Shown: positions 32,064 to 46,049 of the stretch, piece by piece
Layout: every line of letters begins with the position of its first letter
How positions within the stretch are numbered: the stretch's first letter is position 1
Origin: Microplitis mediator
Lineage: Eukaryota > Arthropoda > Insecta > Hymenoptera > Braconidae
Assembly: GCF_029852145.1 (NCBI RefSeq)
Contig: NC_079973.1
Coordinates: 17,129,921-17,193,920, forward strand
DNA: 64,000 nt
Direction of reading: 5' to 3'
The notes under the pieces: generated by a model
Seen by the model: only the letters and a program-made list of their open reading frames with translations
The model's database searches: none
Told to the model about the DNA's origin: nothing
Program-made: the position numbers and the translations under genes

Positions 32064-34964
32064 TTGAATTATAGGACAAAAAATAAAAATAAAGCACAGT
32101 TATTATTAACAAATATTCAAGGATTCTTGAGACATAAAAGTGAATTGGAAATGATAATCAACAAATTAAAACCGGAAATCATTTGTGCTACTGAGACACA
32201 TATTACGGCTGACATTGGGAGACATGAAATAGACATTAACAATTATAATTATGTTTTAATGTGCTCAGGAAATAAAAGGACAGGTGGAGTAATTACGTAC
32301 ATCAGAAAAGATATTAAATTCAATGAAATAAGTAAAGAAATAAATTTAGGAGAACAAGAGGAAAATATGTGGATGTGCAATATACAGTTGAAAGGAAAAT
32401 TCGACAGTATGGTTATAAGTAATGTTTATCATTCGCCCAGCAAAAGTAATGGATATTTTATAAGTAGACTTAAGGAAGAAGTAGAGAACCTGGTAGAAAA
32501 GGGACATGTCATAATAGTAGGTGACTTCAATATTGACGTTGGGAAGGAAACACAGTACTCCAAAAAACTATTAAAAGAAATGAAAAATTTAGGATTTAAG
32601 CAGAGAGTTAAAGAATATACAAGATCTTCGATCAATTCTGATACTATTATTGATTTAGCCTTCTCTAGTATGGATATTCAAACAAAAGTATTGAAGAGAC
32701 CGAGAATCACAGATCATTTTATAGTTGAAATAGGTATACCGACTATGAATAAAAATACTACGGAGGACATATACAATGATGATAAGACTATTCTATGTAG
32801 AAATTTTAGTAATTACAAGGACGAAAAGTTGAAAAGAATACTTGATGAAAAATATAAGAGGTGGACAAATACTATGGCAAATAGAAATAAACGATACAAT
32901 GAAACACAAATGGAACAGTTATTGAAACTGGTAATTGAGGGTGTGAATGAAGTAATACCTATGGAAACAAAAGTAATAACTAATAAATGGAAACTTAAAC
33001 CGTGGTTTAATAAATATATTAAACAACTAATGAAAGAGAGAGACAATTTATTTTTTGAGGCAAAGAGTAATCGGTGCGGAGAAAGCTGGGTAAAGTATCA
33101 AAGTATTAGAAATAAAGTAGTAGCAGAAATAAGAAATTCAAAAAAAATATATTATGAGCAACAAATTGATGGTAACAAGAGGGACTCGAAAAAAATGTGG
33201 AGGAATATAAAAGAACTAATAGGAAATAAAAAGAATAATGAAGCACAAGGTAATATAATATTTAAAAACGTAAAATATGACGATCCAAAAATTATTGCAG
33301 AAAAGTTTAATGAGTATTTCGTGAATAGTGTCAAAGAAATTGTTGATGAAATTAATTACGACGGTAAAAAGCATACTAATGAAGATAGTTTGATAGAATG
33401 TAAAAAGTTATTGATTGAATTCAAATGCGCAGAAGTAAATGAAATAGATAAAATAATAAAAAATTTGGATTTGAAGAAAGGCAAAAATGAAGAATTATCA
33501 ACAGAGATTATTATAAAAATTTGGAATGTAAACAAAGAGATTATTACTGATATGATAAACAATAGTATAAGAGAAGGAATAGTACCTGAAACATGGAAAA
33601 ATTCTGTAATTTTTCCTATACCAAAGATAGCTGGGAGTAAACGAGCGGAAGACTATAGACCTGTGAATACACTGCCAATTTTGGAGAAGATATTAGAAGA
33701 AATCATCAAAAAACAGCTAGATGAGCATATAGAGGGAAACGGTATCTTAGGAGAAGAACAATCGGGATTTCGTGAGAGACATTCGACAGAAACAGCACTA
33801 CAGAAAACTCTGAGTGAGTGGAGAAATATGTTGGATGAAGGAGAAATAATAGGGGTAGTATTTATAGATTTAAAAAGAGCCTTCGAGACGATAAATAGGG
33901 ACAAATTGTTGAGTTTATTAGAGAGATATGGTATAAGAAATGAAGCGCTAAAGTGGTTTAAATCTTATTTAAATGATAGGACACAACAAGTACAATTTCA
34001 GAAAGCAAGATCACAAAAGATTAATGTCAATTACGGGGTTCCGCAAGGATCGAAATTAGGTCCCATACTATTTATTTTGTATATAAATGAAATAATTGAA
34101 ATAGCAAAAAGAAATGGATGTGAGTGCAAATTATTCGCTGATGATAAAATTTTATATTTAAACGGTAAAGATATTAAACAAATCGAATATGTATTGAATA
34201 AAGCTCTAGAAGAATTAGAAAACTGGTTGGGTGCAAACTCTTTAAAAATTAATGCTAAGAAAACGGTATTTATGTTGATTCATGATAAAAGAAAGAAGAT
34301 TGATAGAAACTGTGATATTAGAATAGGAAATGAATGTATAGAAAGAGTAAGGGAAACGAAATATTTGGGAGTGATAGTAGATGAAAGTTTAACATTTGAA
34401 AATCATGCAAATTATATTGCGCAGAAAGTCAGTAAAAAGATAAGTTTTTTAAAAAGGATCGGTAGGGATGTAGGATATTTTACGAGAATAACTATTTATA
34501 AAACCTTGATATCGCCTCACTACGAGTATTGTGCGACTTTATTAATTAACCTAAGTAAAAAAAGCTTAGAGCTACTTCAAAAAACTCAGAACAGAGCTAT
34601 GCGAGCAATTTTGATGGTGAATAAATATACGAGGATTGACAGTATGCTAGAAACTTTAGGGTTTATGTCTATAGAAAATAGGATAAAATATAATACCTGC
34701 ATTCTGATATACAAAATGATCAATAATTTGAGCCCCAGTTATTTATGTCGAGAAATTAGAAAAAACAATACTAATCATGGTTATAATACAAGAAATAAAG
34801 ATAATTTAGTTTTAAAGAAAATAAGAACTAAGACAGCACAAAAGACCATAAATTTTTTCGGCTTCAATTTATACAATCAATTGACAAGAGACACAAAAAA
34901 CTCAAAAGATCTGAAAAGCTTTAAAAGAAATTTAAGAAAAGAAATGAAAGAAATTATAATATAG
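32064..34964 (+). CDS. LINE ORF2: AP-like endonuclease and reverse transcriptase
   Basis: 966 residues counted from a TTG; the frame is open from 32058, right after the ORF1 TAG and in the same phase. Endonuclease motifs come first: LLLTNIQGF (N), CATETHI (catalytic E), NVYHSPS, VIIVGDFNID and RITDHFIVE. RT motifs follow: YRPVNTLPILEK, EQSGFRERHST, VVFIDLKRAFE, GVPQGSKLGPILF, and FADD (about 691-694, Phe for the usual Tyr and DDK where DDT is common). No RNase H. The first in-frame ATG (EMIINK) lies inside the endonuclease, after the conserved N-terminal Asn motif, so initiation there would destroy the domain. Expression by UAG readthrough, reinitiation or a non-ATG start is inferred. Confidence 0.9.
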   Translation: MNYRTKNKNKAQLLLTNIQGFLRHKSELEMIINKLKPEIICATETHITADIGRHEIDINNYNYVLMCSGNKRTGGVITYIRKDIKFNEISKEINLGEQEENMWMCNIQLKGKFDSMVISNVYHSPSKSNGYFISRLKEEVENLVEKGHVIIVGDFNIDVGKETQYSKKLLKEMKNLGFKQRVKEYTRSSINSDTIIDLAFSSMDIQTKVLKRPRITDHFIVEIGIPTMNKNTTEDIYNDDKTILCRNFSNYKDEKLKRILDEKYKRWTNTMANRNKRYNETQMEQLLKLVIEGVNEVIPMETKVITNKWKLKPWFNKYIKQLMKERDNLFFEAKSNRCGESWVKYQSIRNKVVAEIRNSKKIYYEQQIDGNKRDSKKMWRNIKELIGNKKNNEAQGNIIFKNVKYDDPKIIAEKFNEYFVNSVKEIVDEINYDGKKHTNEDSLIECKKLLIEFKCAEVNEIDKIIKNLDLKKGKNEELSTEIIIKIWNVNKEIITDMINNSIREGIVPETWKNSVIFPIPKIAGSKRAEDYRPVNTLPILEKILEEIIKKQLDEHIEGNGILGEEQSGFRERHSTETALQKTLSEWRNMLDEGEIIGVVFIDLKRAFETINRDKLLSLLERYGIRNEALKWFKSYLNDRTQQVQFQKARSQKINVNYGVPQGSKLGPILFILYINEIIEIAKRNGCECKLFADDKILYLNGKDIKQIEYVLNKALEELENWLGANSLKINAKKTVFMLIHDKRKKIDRNCDIRIGNECIERVRETKYLGVIVDESLTFENHANYIAQKVSKKISFLKRIGRDVGYFTRITIYKTLISPHYEYCATLLINLSKKSLELLQKTQNRAMRAILMVNKYTRIDSMLETLGFMSIENRIKYNTCILIYKMINNLSPSYLCREIRKNNTNHGYNTRNKDNLVLKKIRTKTAQKTINFFGFNLYNQLTRDTKNSKDLKSFKRNLRKEMKEIII

Positions 34965-35033
34965 TATATAACAGAATAAAAATATGTTAATACCGAAGTG
35001 TAATACAATGTTAGCTAAGAGCTATTGAATAAA

Positions 35034-36759
<1,726 letters not shown>

Positions 36760-36764
36760 GAATA

Positions 36765-37195
36765 TATACTGGAGTGAATTAATTTTTAATTATTCACCCC
36801 CCTCGGAGTGAAATTCACTCTGCAGGGGAGTTTTCGCGGAGTGGATAATTTTTTTATTAATATAATCCCTTCGGAGTGAAATTCACTCCGGAGAGAGGTT
36901 TTGAAAATATTATTAATAAAAAATAACTCCATTAAATAAAATCGAAGCAAAAACTTGCGTATTACACTACTGATCAACTGATACGCACACACACACGCAC
37001 ATATTCGAACACACGCGCACACAACCGAACACACATACGCACCCATTCGCACACACCCGAACACACGCACGCACGCATTTGCACACACGCACACACCTGG
37101 ACAGACACACGCACACACACCCGCACACACGCACACATGTTCACACACGCACACACATACTCGCACACACTGTTTAACAGTTTAATATATTTTCA
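36765..37195 (-). mobile_element. truncated GGAGTGAA-word element, reversed
   Basis: The minus strand matches 22240-22700: the GTGTGC minisatellite, the AAACTGTTAAACAGT palindrome and GGAGTGAAATTCACTCC words. The end facing (ATT)n is cut off, and the other half beyond the palindrome is missing. Confidence 0.78.
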
Positions 37196-37500
37196 TGTGA
37201 TTTTATATTGTACGAACAAATAAAAGAGTAATAATAATAATAATTTCAGTCAATGAACTATTGACCAATAAATATTTAATAACGTTAAGAAAATTTTTTA
37301 TTTCGCTCTGATCTTTTTTTTCTATATTAGTTAAAATTCGAAAAATCATGTAATTGGAATTTTTAAAACGGATCTGCAAATAATTTTGCCTTATTTTTTC
37401 TCCTAAATAAAAGCTCTTATCACAAGATACATATAAAGCCGTAATACATTACTCTACTTCATAATTAGTTCATAATTCATAGTGACTCTCGGTCTAATTT
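37196..37500. other. AT-rich non-coding stretch
   Basis: Nothing recognised. Confidence 0.4.
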
Positions 37501-38439
37501 CCCGACTAGAAATTGTCCCAATACATATATTGGGCCCCAATTGGGAATCGCTGTGGCGTGCCCAGTCGGGCTACCCCAGTCGGAACCCGATCGGGAACTT
37601 GTTGGGTGTAACGGGATGGAATCCTTCCACATTACATTTTAAATTAAATTTCGACTCGCGCCAAAAGATCCGCCCTCCTTCTTCAACAACTGTCAATAAT
37701 TGAAGAAAATGCAGTCACTGATGCGCCGGGGTCGCTACGGTCGAGTCCCGACATTTGGTTTTAGGGGTTGGCCAGCCTGAGTGGAGAGGTACGAGGGCCA
37801 GAGACGACGAGCGGTCGGTCTCTTGGCTCGCAGCAACCGCCGTGGACGGACGTGCCTTACTACGACTACCACTAACATCTTGGTTTTCCACTACAATTTT
37901 CCATCTACTACTACTACTACTACTACACGTGCTGCTAGTCATCATAAAAATGGGCCAAGAGCATATAAGCCTACGGCTCGTGGAAGCTTATTCTGTATTT
38001 AAGTTAATTAAGTTTATTTAAACTGGTATTTATATAATATTTATTGTGGATTGGACCTGGTTGATTAGAAAGGATTGGAATGGTTTGGTGGACTTGGAAG
38101 GAAGGATTGGTTATGGTTTTGGTCTTGGAGGAAAAGAATCGGTGGCATAAGATGGACTGGTTAAGGTTGGAGATTGTGGGAGTAAGTGAACTCGTTTTGT
38201 CTATTGTCGGGTTAACTATTTTATTTGTAAAATAATATTTAATGATTGGAGTCGTTTACTAAATTAGAGTCAGTAGAGTCACATTGTCGTTAATTAAATT
38301 AGTCGAGTCAGTTTTGGTCATTTAGTCGAGTCAGTGTCATCAGTCATTTTGGTTCTTGTTCCATTTAAATATAGTGGAGACCTAAACATGCAAACCTCTC
38401 AATAAGACAATTTATAGATAAATTGAGAAAAATATAGAT

Positions 38440-38511
38440 AGCCCGAACTGGGAATCGAACCCAGACCAATTCGGTATCGCGCCGAGTGCTCTACCAGTTG
38501 AGCTATCCGGC
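38440..38511 (-). other. tRNA-like sequence, probably tRNA pseudogene or SINE head
   Basis: 72 nt with a good D arm (GCTC...GAGC), A-box TAGCTCAACTGG and T arm CTGGG-TTCGATT-CCCAG. Acceptor GCCGGAT/TTCGGGC has two mismatches. The anticodon loop CGCGATA lacks U33. A T5 run lies about 13 nt downstream. The body resembles tRNA-Lys with one base lost from the acceptor (GCCCGGATAGCTC in Lys). Confidence 0.6.
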
Positions 38512-38867
38512 ACTATATTGTTCATCTGTCATTAATTATTATCTGTAAAGCGGCTTCGTTAAACAAATGCCATGGTTTTTATATTTAAATTTGACATATA
38601 AAATTAATTTATCACAACCTTCCTGATAAGTTTAGGTATAAGACTTCTCTCCTAATGTTAATACTGTGTGGTCCAGTACGGGGTTTATCCTCGTCCTGAG
38701 GTACTGAGTTCAGCTAGACAGGTTTACAAAACACCTTAAGTTTTGCACATGCGTAGGACACTTATTGCATTGAGACCACAATTCAATTAATGTAATAAGT
38801 GCACCCATTACATGGGATATCCCAACGCAAAAATCACCTACCCAGCATCCGTTTTTCCTAAGTGGGA

Positions 38868-39120
38868 CCCAATTGGGAACTCGTTGGGATAGCCCAATGC
38901 AAAAATAACTAACTGTTATTGGTTTTGCCACATCGGGACCCAATTGGGAACTCGTTGGGATAGCCCAATGCAAAAATAAATAACTTTGACTGATTTTGCC
39001 ACGTTGGGACCCAATTGGGAACTTATTGGGATATCCCAACGCAAGAATAAATAACTTTTATTGGTTTTGCCACATCGGGACCCAATTGGGAACTTATTGG
39101 GATATCCCAATGCAAAAATT
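38868..39120. repeat. four tandem copies of an approximately 70-bp unit
   Basis: Each unit carries GGGACCCAATTGGGAACT, (C/A)TTGGGATA(G/T)CCCAA and GCAAAAATAA, then TTTTGCCAC. It is an amplified subterminal word block of the enclosing element. Minus-strand open frames here are by-products. Confidence 0.85.
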
Positions 39121-39676
39121 ATTATTATTTTAATAACTTTTAGGATTCGTATATAATCTGAAATGCTCAAAATTTGTTATTGAAAATTTTCTTTTTTTTC
39201 AAAAATTTAATAATAAAAAAAATTTGTTTTTTACGCTCGTACACAATATTTATGTTAAAATTACTTTTTTATTTATCTAAATTGTTTATAAACAATTTGA
39301 TTTTATCAAATTTATTTAATTTTCAAATCAAATTATTTTTTGCTTCTTCTGAATAAGATATTCTGTTTTGTGTCCCTCCCTCTTCTCTTTTTAATTTTTT
39401 CTAGTATAATTTTGATCGACTAAAATTTTTATTTTCTAATTTTTTCTTGATTTACTTGAAGTACCCTGAGGTTTTAATTTGGTAATCCATTTGATCGTAA
39501 AATTTAAAAATTTTTTTTAATATTTTGTTTACTGGCTGAAGATTAAACAAAGTACAGAACAATAATATATTTATACAAAGAGTACGTCGATTATTGCATC
39601 ACGGATTTTTTATTTCTTCAAGTTATTCTTTAGTATTATGATAAATATACTATTTACACTCACGCGATCGCATACG

Positions 39677-39752
39677 TGGGTCAGCGCAGTGGATAGCATC
39701 AAAGACTTTGGATCAGAAGGATGCAGGTTCGAGCCCAGCAGTCATCGGGATT
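39677..39752 (+). other. tRNA-like core (SINE-like)
   Basis: A-box-like region CAGCGCAGTGGATAGCA, B-box GGTTCGAGCCC, then AGCAGTCATCGGGATTTTTTCATC. It aligns with the cores at 4642 and 51933 through GGATCAGAAGGATGCAGGTT and the CAGCAG..TTTTCATC tail. Confidence 0.6.
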
Positions 39753-40728
39753 TTTTCATCAGTCAAAGTCATATATAATTCTTCTAAGTAACGCATTTAA
39801 AACAATAGATTACATTTCGGATTTAATTAAAATTATTTTATTTTTTTTGGCAATTTAATATTTTTTTTAATAGGGATCGCACGTTTGGGATTACGTCGGT
39901 CTTACTCAATTGGGAACCTATAGGGATTGCCCGATCGGGGCCCAAGTACGTTTCTGCGCGGAACATCCCAATGTAGGGTCCCCATTGGGCAACCTAAAAA
40001 TTTCTAGTCGGGTTATTTAAAGTTTCCATTCATTCGCGAGAAAAATTTGGGCTAAAGCCTCAAAGCGCAACAAGCACAATTACGTTCGTTCACCCGATTG
40101 AATGAGAAAGAGATATAAAGACTAACCCTTTTCAATATCCAATTTCATAATCTTCTCATGAGCTTAATACCCAAATATGAAAATCCTTAAGGAATTAATC
40201 ATGTACTTTTTATTTAATATAAGGAAAAAAAGCTTGTTCAATAGATGTAAACAAATCCTTGTATCAATGTATAAAAATATTAATAGAGTGGATTTGAGTT
40301 TGGATATTGTTAATAATACAATAAAATATATAAATGAAAATATTAGAAAGCGATTAAAGTTGATTCTCTGTCGAAATAGGAGGAAAGTCAATGATTGATG
40401 AGGGGGAATTGTAACAGGTGCAGTTGAGAGAATTCTCCTCATTCCCATGCTATACTGTCCTCTTTCGAAAACTTGCTACAAGTCCTTAGGGTCATTCACC
40501 TTAACGATTCTTTAATCTATACATTTATATATATATATTTAAAAATATGTATCTCCTAATGACGGCAAAATTAAAAAAAAGGGGGTTGATCGATGTACTT
40601 AACTCTCTCAATAGAATAGAATTAATGACATTTCATTTTATTTATTAATTTAATAGAGAATCTTTACTCAAACAAAAACAACTGAACAAGTTAAGTAATA
40701 AAATTTTGATAAGATAAAAAAAATAGAA

Positions 40729-40729
<1 letters not shown>

Positions 40730-40776
<47 letters not shown>
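40730..40776. repeat. (GA)n microsatellite
   Basis: About 23 perfect GA units. Confidence 0.97.
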
Positions 40777-40779
<3 letters not shown>

Positions 40780-42357
40780 ATGTAATAAATAAATAGATAA
40801 TAATCAAATTATTTATATTGTAGTATTAATTATACATATGTGTATTATGCAAGAGAGAAAATTAAAATAATTAAAATAATGAGAAAGTGATGGTGAGTTA
40901 AGATTTTAGTACAACACTTGATATATTATTATTCTATGCAGAAAGTACGTCACGCTCGGCCGTTCCTCACTCCTCTCTTGTTTGTACGAGAATCCATTAA
41001 CAGCGTTTTTAAGACTGCTTGCAAATATTGATTTTATAAATTTGTTAGTTTAACGTTTGCGCAGCTGATAATCACTATCGGGTAGAAACTAAAAAATAAC
41101 CCATCGTTATCGATGAAATAGTAACTTTTGTGGTTAAAAAAAAAAAAAAGTAAAGTAAATTAATGTTTATTTTATTCATAAATTTGATTTTTCAATATTA
41201 ATTGTAAATTATTCTACTCACGTATTATTTTTGAAATTTTACTGTAGTTTTTGTAAACAATTTTACTAAATGCATAAATATTTTATTTTAGTTCGAAATA
41301 TTACTTTTTTGATGTATATGTTTGTAATAAAAAAAATCACACTCACTTAATATTTACAACTTGTTTATTTTGCTGTGGTGTTTACCTAGTAGAGTAGAAA
41401 AATAAATAATCACTTTTTTACTCGAAAAACAAAATTTTAAAATACATTTATGAATTAAAGTATAAAGAAAAATCGAAATAAAGTTTTCGACGGAAAAGTT
41501 AGTTTGCTCTGGTATTATACTTTGCAGAAATGAAGCTCGTTTAGTAAAGTTGGAAAATAAAACGCCACCATGCGTTAATCGAAATAATTTTCTTCAACGT
41601 GATTTTCATTTTTTTCTTTGGATAATATTTCTTCATTTTTTTACCCTCAGTAATATTTACCAAACTAAAAACTTTTATTTTATGCTGAAATGCGATTATA
41701 TTTTTTTAGAAATGAATTAAACATGTCTCATAAATAAAATTCAACACAATTTATTTTTACGCCAATCCTGAAAACAAATGAAAAATATTTATATAATTTT
41801 ACTTCAGCTCCACATGTATATTCAATTTCATCTAAATATATATATTTTTAAATATTTTCCAACGTTAATCAATTAATCGAGTTGTAAAAAAAAATTTTAG
41901 AAAATAAAATAAATTAAAAGATGAAAAAATTTTAGCTGAGATTTAGTGCAAATAACTGTAAAAGAATTAGTACGAGGGTGCAGTCACAGGGGAAATATAA
42001 AACTGACTGGCACATTTTACGAAGAAAGAAGGGTAGTTATAGTGGTAGTAGTAGTAGTAGTAGTACAGAGAACAGTAGTCATAGGAAAAAAATAAGGGAG
42101 AGGGACAGAGGGGGTACAAAGGGATGGTCCTTCATCACGATTTTTCCATTATTTCACAGACCTGGACTTGAATCTAATCGGAGTTGCACGGGATATACGT
42201 TGACTCACTCACGTCGACGGTGGGCAATATTTTAGCGCAGTTATTACCGAGTTATTCTGGAATTGATGGCCGCCACGTAAATCATCCCGTCAAAATTGAT
42301 GTACGGACGTACGTATACTACGGCTCCCTTTTTTTCACTCATTCTTTGTCTCCCATC

Positions 42358-42361
<4 letters not shown>

Positions 42362-42401
<40 letters not shown>
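42362..42401. repeat. (TA)n microsatellite
   Basis: About 20 TA units. Confidence 0.95.
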
Positions 42402-42403
<2 letters not shown>

Positions 42404-43550
42404 TTTCCTCATCTTCATCCTCTCCACATCTCCATACTGTTCCTCTTATATTTTACTCTTATATACTCTTGTCTGTTACACTCTAGTACCAACGACCGGC
42501 CAAGGACGAAAAAAATTTTTTTTTTTTTAATTTTTACGGGTACTTATATGTATATAGATTCACGTATATTACGTATAATAAGAACATTATAAAAAGACGG
42601 ATATGAGTCAAGTAATAATTATTAAAAAATAGAGGAAAAACTTAAGCAAAAAAAAAAATAAATCACATTAATTTGCTGAGTTGCAATTTTTTTAAATTTT
42701 TTATTAATAAAAAAAAAACAAAAAAAGTAAATTAGAATGAAAAAAATTTCAATAATGAATATTCATGTATGTTTATTATTATTTCATTTTAATTGATAAT
42801 GTGTATGCAGATCGTGAACAAACATTTTTTAAAATAATTTAAAAATCAAACAATGTTGATTATATTCTTTTAATATCTTCAATAAATATTATTATGGTTT
42901 ATATTTTAATAAAATATTTATAATTTGCATATTATAATACACTGTACATTGATTATGACGGATTATTGTTCATAATAAATTTCGTGAACGCTCTGTAAAA
43001 TATTCAGATTCAGGTACTGAATAAAATATTTATTATTATATCGCGATTGAGCAAAAATATAAAAATATAGTGTAGTCTTTAATCGAATTGTTAATAAATA
43101 AGAATTAGAAAGTATCAATAAAAATTTTTTATATAATGAGAATTAGATATGCACATTTTTAAGTGTATTTATATATTATTTTTATATTTATGATTGAAGA
43201 TTATACTCAAGGGTCATTGGCTTTTAAGACAGTGCTGGTAATATGAGTCATCATTGAGACTATTGAAAAGTTAAGAATCATCAATGTACATAAAGGTGTG
43301 TCTTGTTTATATAACCTATTGAAATATTCTCTTCTAATGCACAAGGTAATTTATTATTGATTTAATAAAACATATTTATTGCCATAAGTATGCACATGAA
43401 TAATTTATGCATACAAATAAATTTTATCAATTATTTTAGATTTTCAATTTATTTTATTATTTTAAATTTAATTGGTTGTAAATGAATGCTCGGAAAATGA
43501 ACTCGAACCGGAGAGGTAATGCTCTAGACTGTTGCAAAATGTCAAAGCAG

Positions 43551-43711
43551 AGTTCGGCTGCCCAATTTCAAAACACAGTAACTGACAAAAATAAAAGTTT
43601 TGAAATATGCATCGAATCATATTCACAAGACTCCACTGGAACTAAAAATACTAAAAAATCGATTTCGAAAAATTTGTCACTTACTGTGTTTTGAAATTGG
43701 GTAGCCGAGTT
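43551..43711. mobile_element. 161-bp MITE
   Basis: About 39-bp terminal inverted repeats: AGTTCGGCTGCCCAATTTCA then AAACACAGTAACTGACAAA, inverted at 43673-43711 with three differences. The open frame through it has no significance. Confidence 0.85.
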
Positions 43712-45045
43712 GTACGTACGTCACCAACTTAAATCATCTCCACTATTTTTGATTATGCGGATATTCTCAAATTGTTGAATCGAGTACGTCATAAAAAGCA
43801 TATTAGTATAAAATAAAAAAATAATTAATGTCTATTGCTTGTTTTAAATTGACCTACACGCATTAAAAAAAAATCCAATAAAACAGTTTAATAGCTAAAA
43901 AATACTGTGTGGTGCAGATTCTCCATCAGAACGACTTGATGAAATGACCCAATTTTTTTTTTTTTCACTGTCTTCCAAATTAGGCAGAGATGGTTCATTT
44001 GGAAAATTACTTCTGTGGCCTGTTTCGTTTTTTTTTTTTTATAATAAATCAAAACCAGCGGTTTTGTATGTAAACAAATCCTTTATGCAGCCATTTTTCA
44101 TTGACTGTTGTTGTTGTTGTCTGCCACCGAGGAGCGGCATCACAAATTTTATGAAAATAAAAATGTTGGAATATCTAAAATTTTGATTCAATTTTTGAAT
44201 TATTAAGTTGATTTTTTTATTTATTATTTTTAGTTAAAATTTTTTTTTTAATTTTCTGCCTTTTTGTCTTAGATATCGCTCTTGTTTTCGATCCTAACTG
44301 TTACGCTAGTGCCACTGTCAGTAGTTGATGGAGAGAAAAAAAAATATCATAACAATAACAAAAATAAAAATGGCAGCTGAATTGTTCGTGAACGACAAGT
44401 TTTTAAGTTTTTGTTAATTACAATTAAACCAAAAAAAGTTGGATAGTGATTAACGAAAGGGTTCTTGTAGTCACCAAACTAACGCTAATAAAAAAAAAAA
44501 TTAGGTCTGTGAGCCGTTTTATTCGAGAATTATCGTGATCCCGAGAAATCAGTTAATTGATTGACATCAGGGCTTCCATTAACTGAATTATTTATATTTT
44601 TAAAATAACATATATTAAGAAATAAACTTTATGTTGTATTATAATTTTCCCATAACAAATTCTCTATATGATGATGTAAGTTTCTACTTATTGCACGACT
44701 CATGATGCGAAGCATCTGAGTCGTGCTTTACGATCAAAAAATTTATTTCGCCTCACTTCGGCAACTATTTCAATTATTATACCCTTCATAGTTTACGGAA
44801 TTGAGATATTTTGCATACTCTTTTGAAGATAATTTAATGGAGATTAGTTCCATACTCTTCAAAAATTTATTTAGTTCAATAAAAACGGAAAAAACATCAA
44901 AATAGTTTAAAAAACTTTCCTGTCCGTCAGGAAGTATGAAACTTTTTTTCGCAAGTATGAAACCCGTTTACACAATAACTTGCGAAAAAATGCAGTAATT
45001 GAATCAAATTTTTTTTTTTTAATTCTTTGAAAGATTTGTAGATCC
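43712..45045. other. non-coding stretch with a strong hairpin at 44693-44726
   Basis: GCACGACTCA-GATGC / GCATC-TGAGTCGTGC with a 3-nt loop and one bulge forms a tight hairpin. Nothing else is recognised. Confidence 0.45.
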
Positions 45046-45553
45046 CCCGAGTAAAAATGAAATTATTATTTTTACGAAAAAATTATAAATTTTTATCGAC
45101 CGCCGCACTACCGCTGCACCACTACCGCACCATACCGCCGCACCACCGCCGTTTGGCGGAATATTCCGCCGCACGCTAAAAATATATTCTGCCAGCACCG
45201 CCGCTGCACGACCGCCGCACCAATGCTTAAGCATAACCCCGATTTCACAAAAAAATGGCATTTATATGCCAAAATATCTTATGATTAATTAATTAATTTA
45301 CCCGGTTTAGGGTGAGAGAAATTTAATTGTCCGGTAAAAGTGAATTATATATGGCCATATATTGAAATTTTCAATATATACATAGCCATGTATAGAAATT
45401 TCAACTAAATTAAAAAAAAAGACTTACTCAATTTTAGTAGTTTTTTTTTTCTTTGATGATGCGGAAATCAATCAAATTTGTGATGAAATTAATTTCTAAC
45501 CGAGTAGAAATTTTTAATTTAGGGAAAAAACGCTATAAATATCAACCAAACGC

Positions 45554-45627
45554 ACACGATTTAGTAGGATTCGAACCCGGGACCATACGCACGAAAGACC
45601 GACGCTTTAACGACTAGGCTACGCTAC
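45554..45627 (-). other. tRNA-like core (SINE-like), LINE insertion target
   Basis: Minus strand: A-box TAGCCTAGTCGTTAAAGC, B-box GGTTCGAATCC at tRNA spacing, but the acceptor does not pair and the T stem is imperfect. Its 5' part, ACTAGGCTACGCTAC on the plus strand, is the sequence duplicated by the LINE insertion. Confidence 0.6.
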
Positions 45628-46049
45628 TTTTTTTTTAAAAGAAGTTTTATTTGCTTTGAAAAATTACATTTTTTGTTTAATTACATTAATTGGCTGCAAA
45701 TATTAACTTAAAAACTAGCCATATCTTGTTTCTGTTTTTACTCGTTTATAGAAACAAAGTGAAAAACTTGTTTTAACAATTAGTCTCCTCGATTGGAGCA
45801 GCTGATGTTAATAATCTTATGGGATAGCTGATTCTGTTTATTTTAAAATCTTGGAACTGGTTAACTTAGTTATAGTAACAGACTAGATTTTTATTGCAAC
45901 TTATGCAACGTCAACAGTTGTGGAAAATATTTCTTTATGAAACCCCTTGTTTTAAATTTAATAAGACTTATACTAACTTAAGACTAGGATAATAATAAAT
46001 AAATAAATAAAAGGTAGGAAATATGTACATTCTTACAGAAGAAATTACA

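Larger units (their letters stand above)
30274..35033 (+). mobile_element. APE-type (CR1/L2-like) non-LTR retrotransposon, apparently full length
   Basis: About 4.76 kb beginning GTGTAAGGACGTG right after (ATT)n and ending GAATAAAT before another (ATT)n. It has a 5' UTR of about 497 nt, ORF1 (PHD-like finger, coiled or charged middle, zinc knuckles) and ORF2 (apurinic-type endonuclease and RT, no RNase H). The 3' end is a microsatellite rather than poly(A), as in several CR1/L2/I-group clades. Clade placement needs a tree. Both ORFs are open. Confidence 0.85.
37501..40012. mobile_element. CCC...GGG element, CCCAATTGGGAAC-word family
   Basis: Begins CCCGACTAGAAATTG, ends AAAAATTTCTAGTCGGG, 2-bp TT duplication (37499-37500, 40013-40014). 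CCAATTGGGAAC words occur near both ends and as a tandem block. It contains a minus-strand tRNA-like sequence (38440-38511) and a plus-strand tRNA-like core (39677-39752). A less AT-rich segment (37607-38727) starts TGTAACGGG and has a B-box-like GGTCGAGTCCC and a TATA-like CATATAAG; it may be a further insertion. Confidence 0.8.
40013..43550. other. non-coding stretch with microsatellites
   Basis: No gene recognised in 3.5 kb. It contains (GA)n, (TA)n and a short (AGT)n (42044-42064). Short open frames lack domains or convincing splice sites. Confidence 0.4.

Noticed and set aside
37607..38727. Possible solo LTR (TGTAACGGG...TTTACA)
   Set aside because: No target duplication and no polypurine tract or primer site found; left as an unresolved insert.
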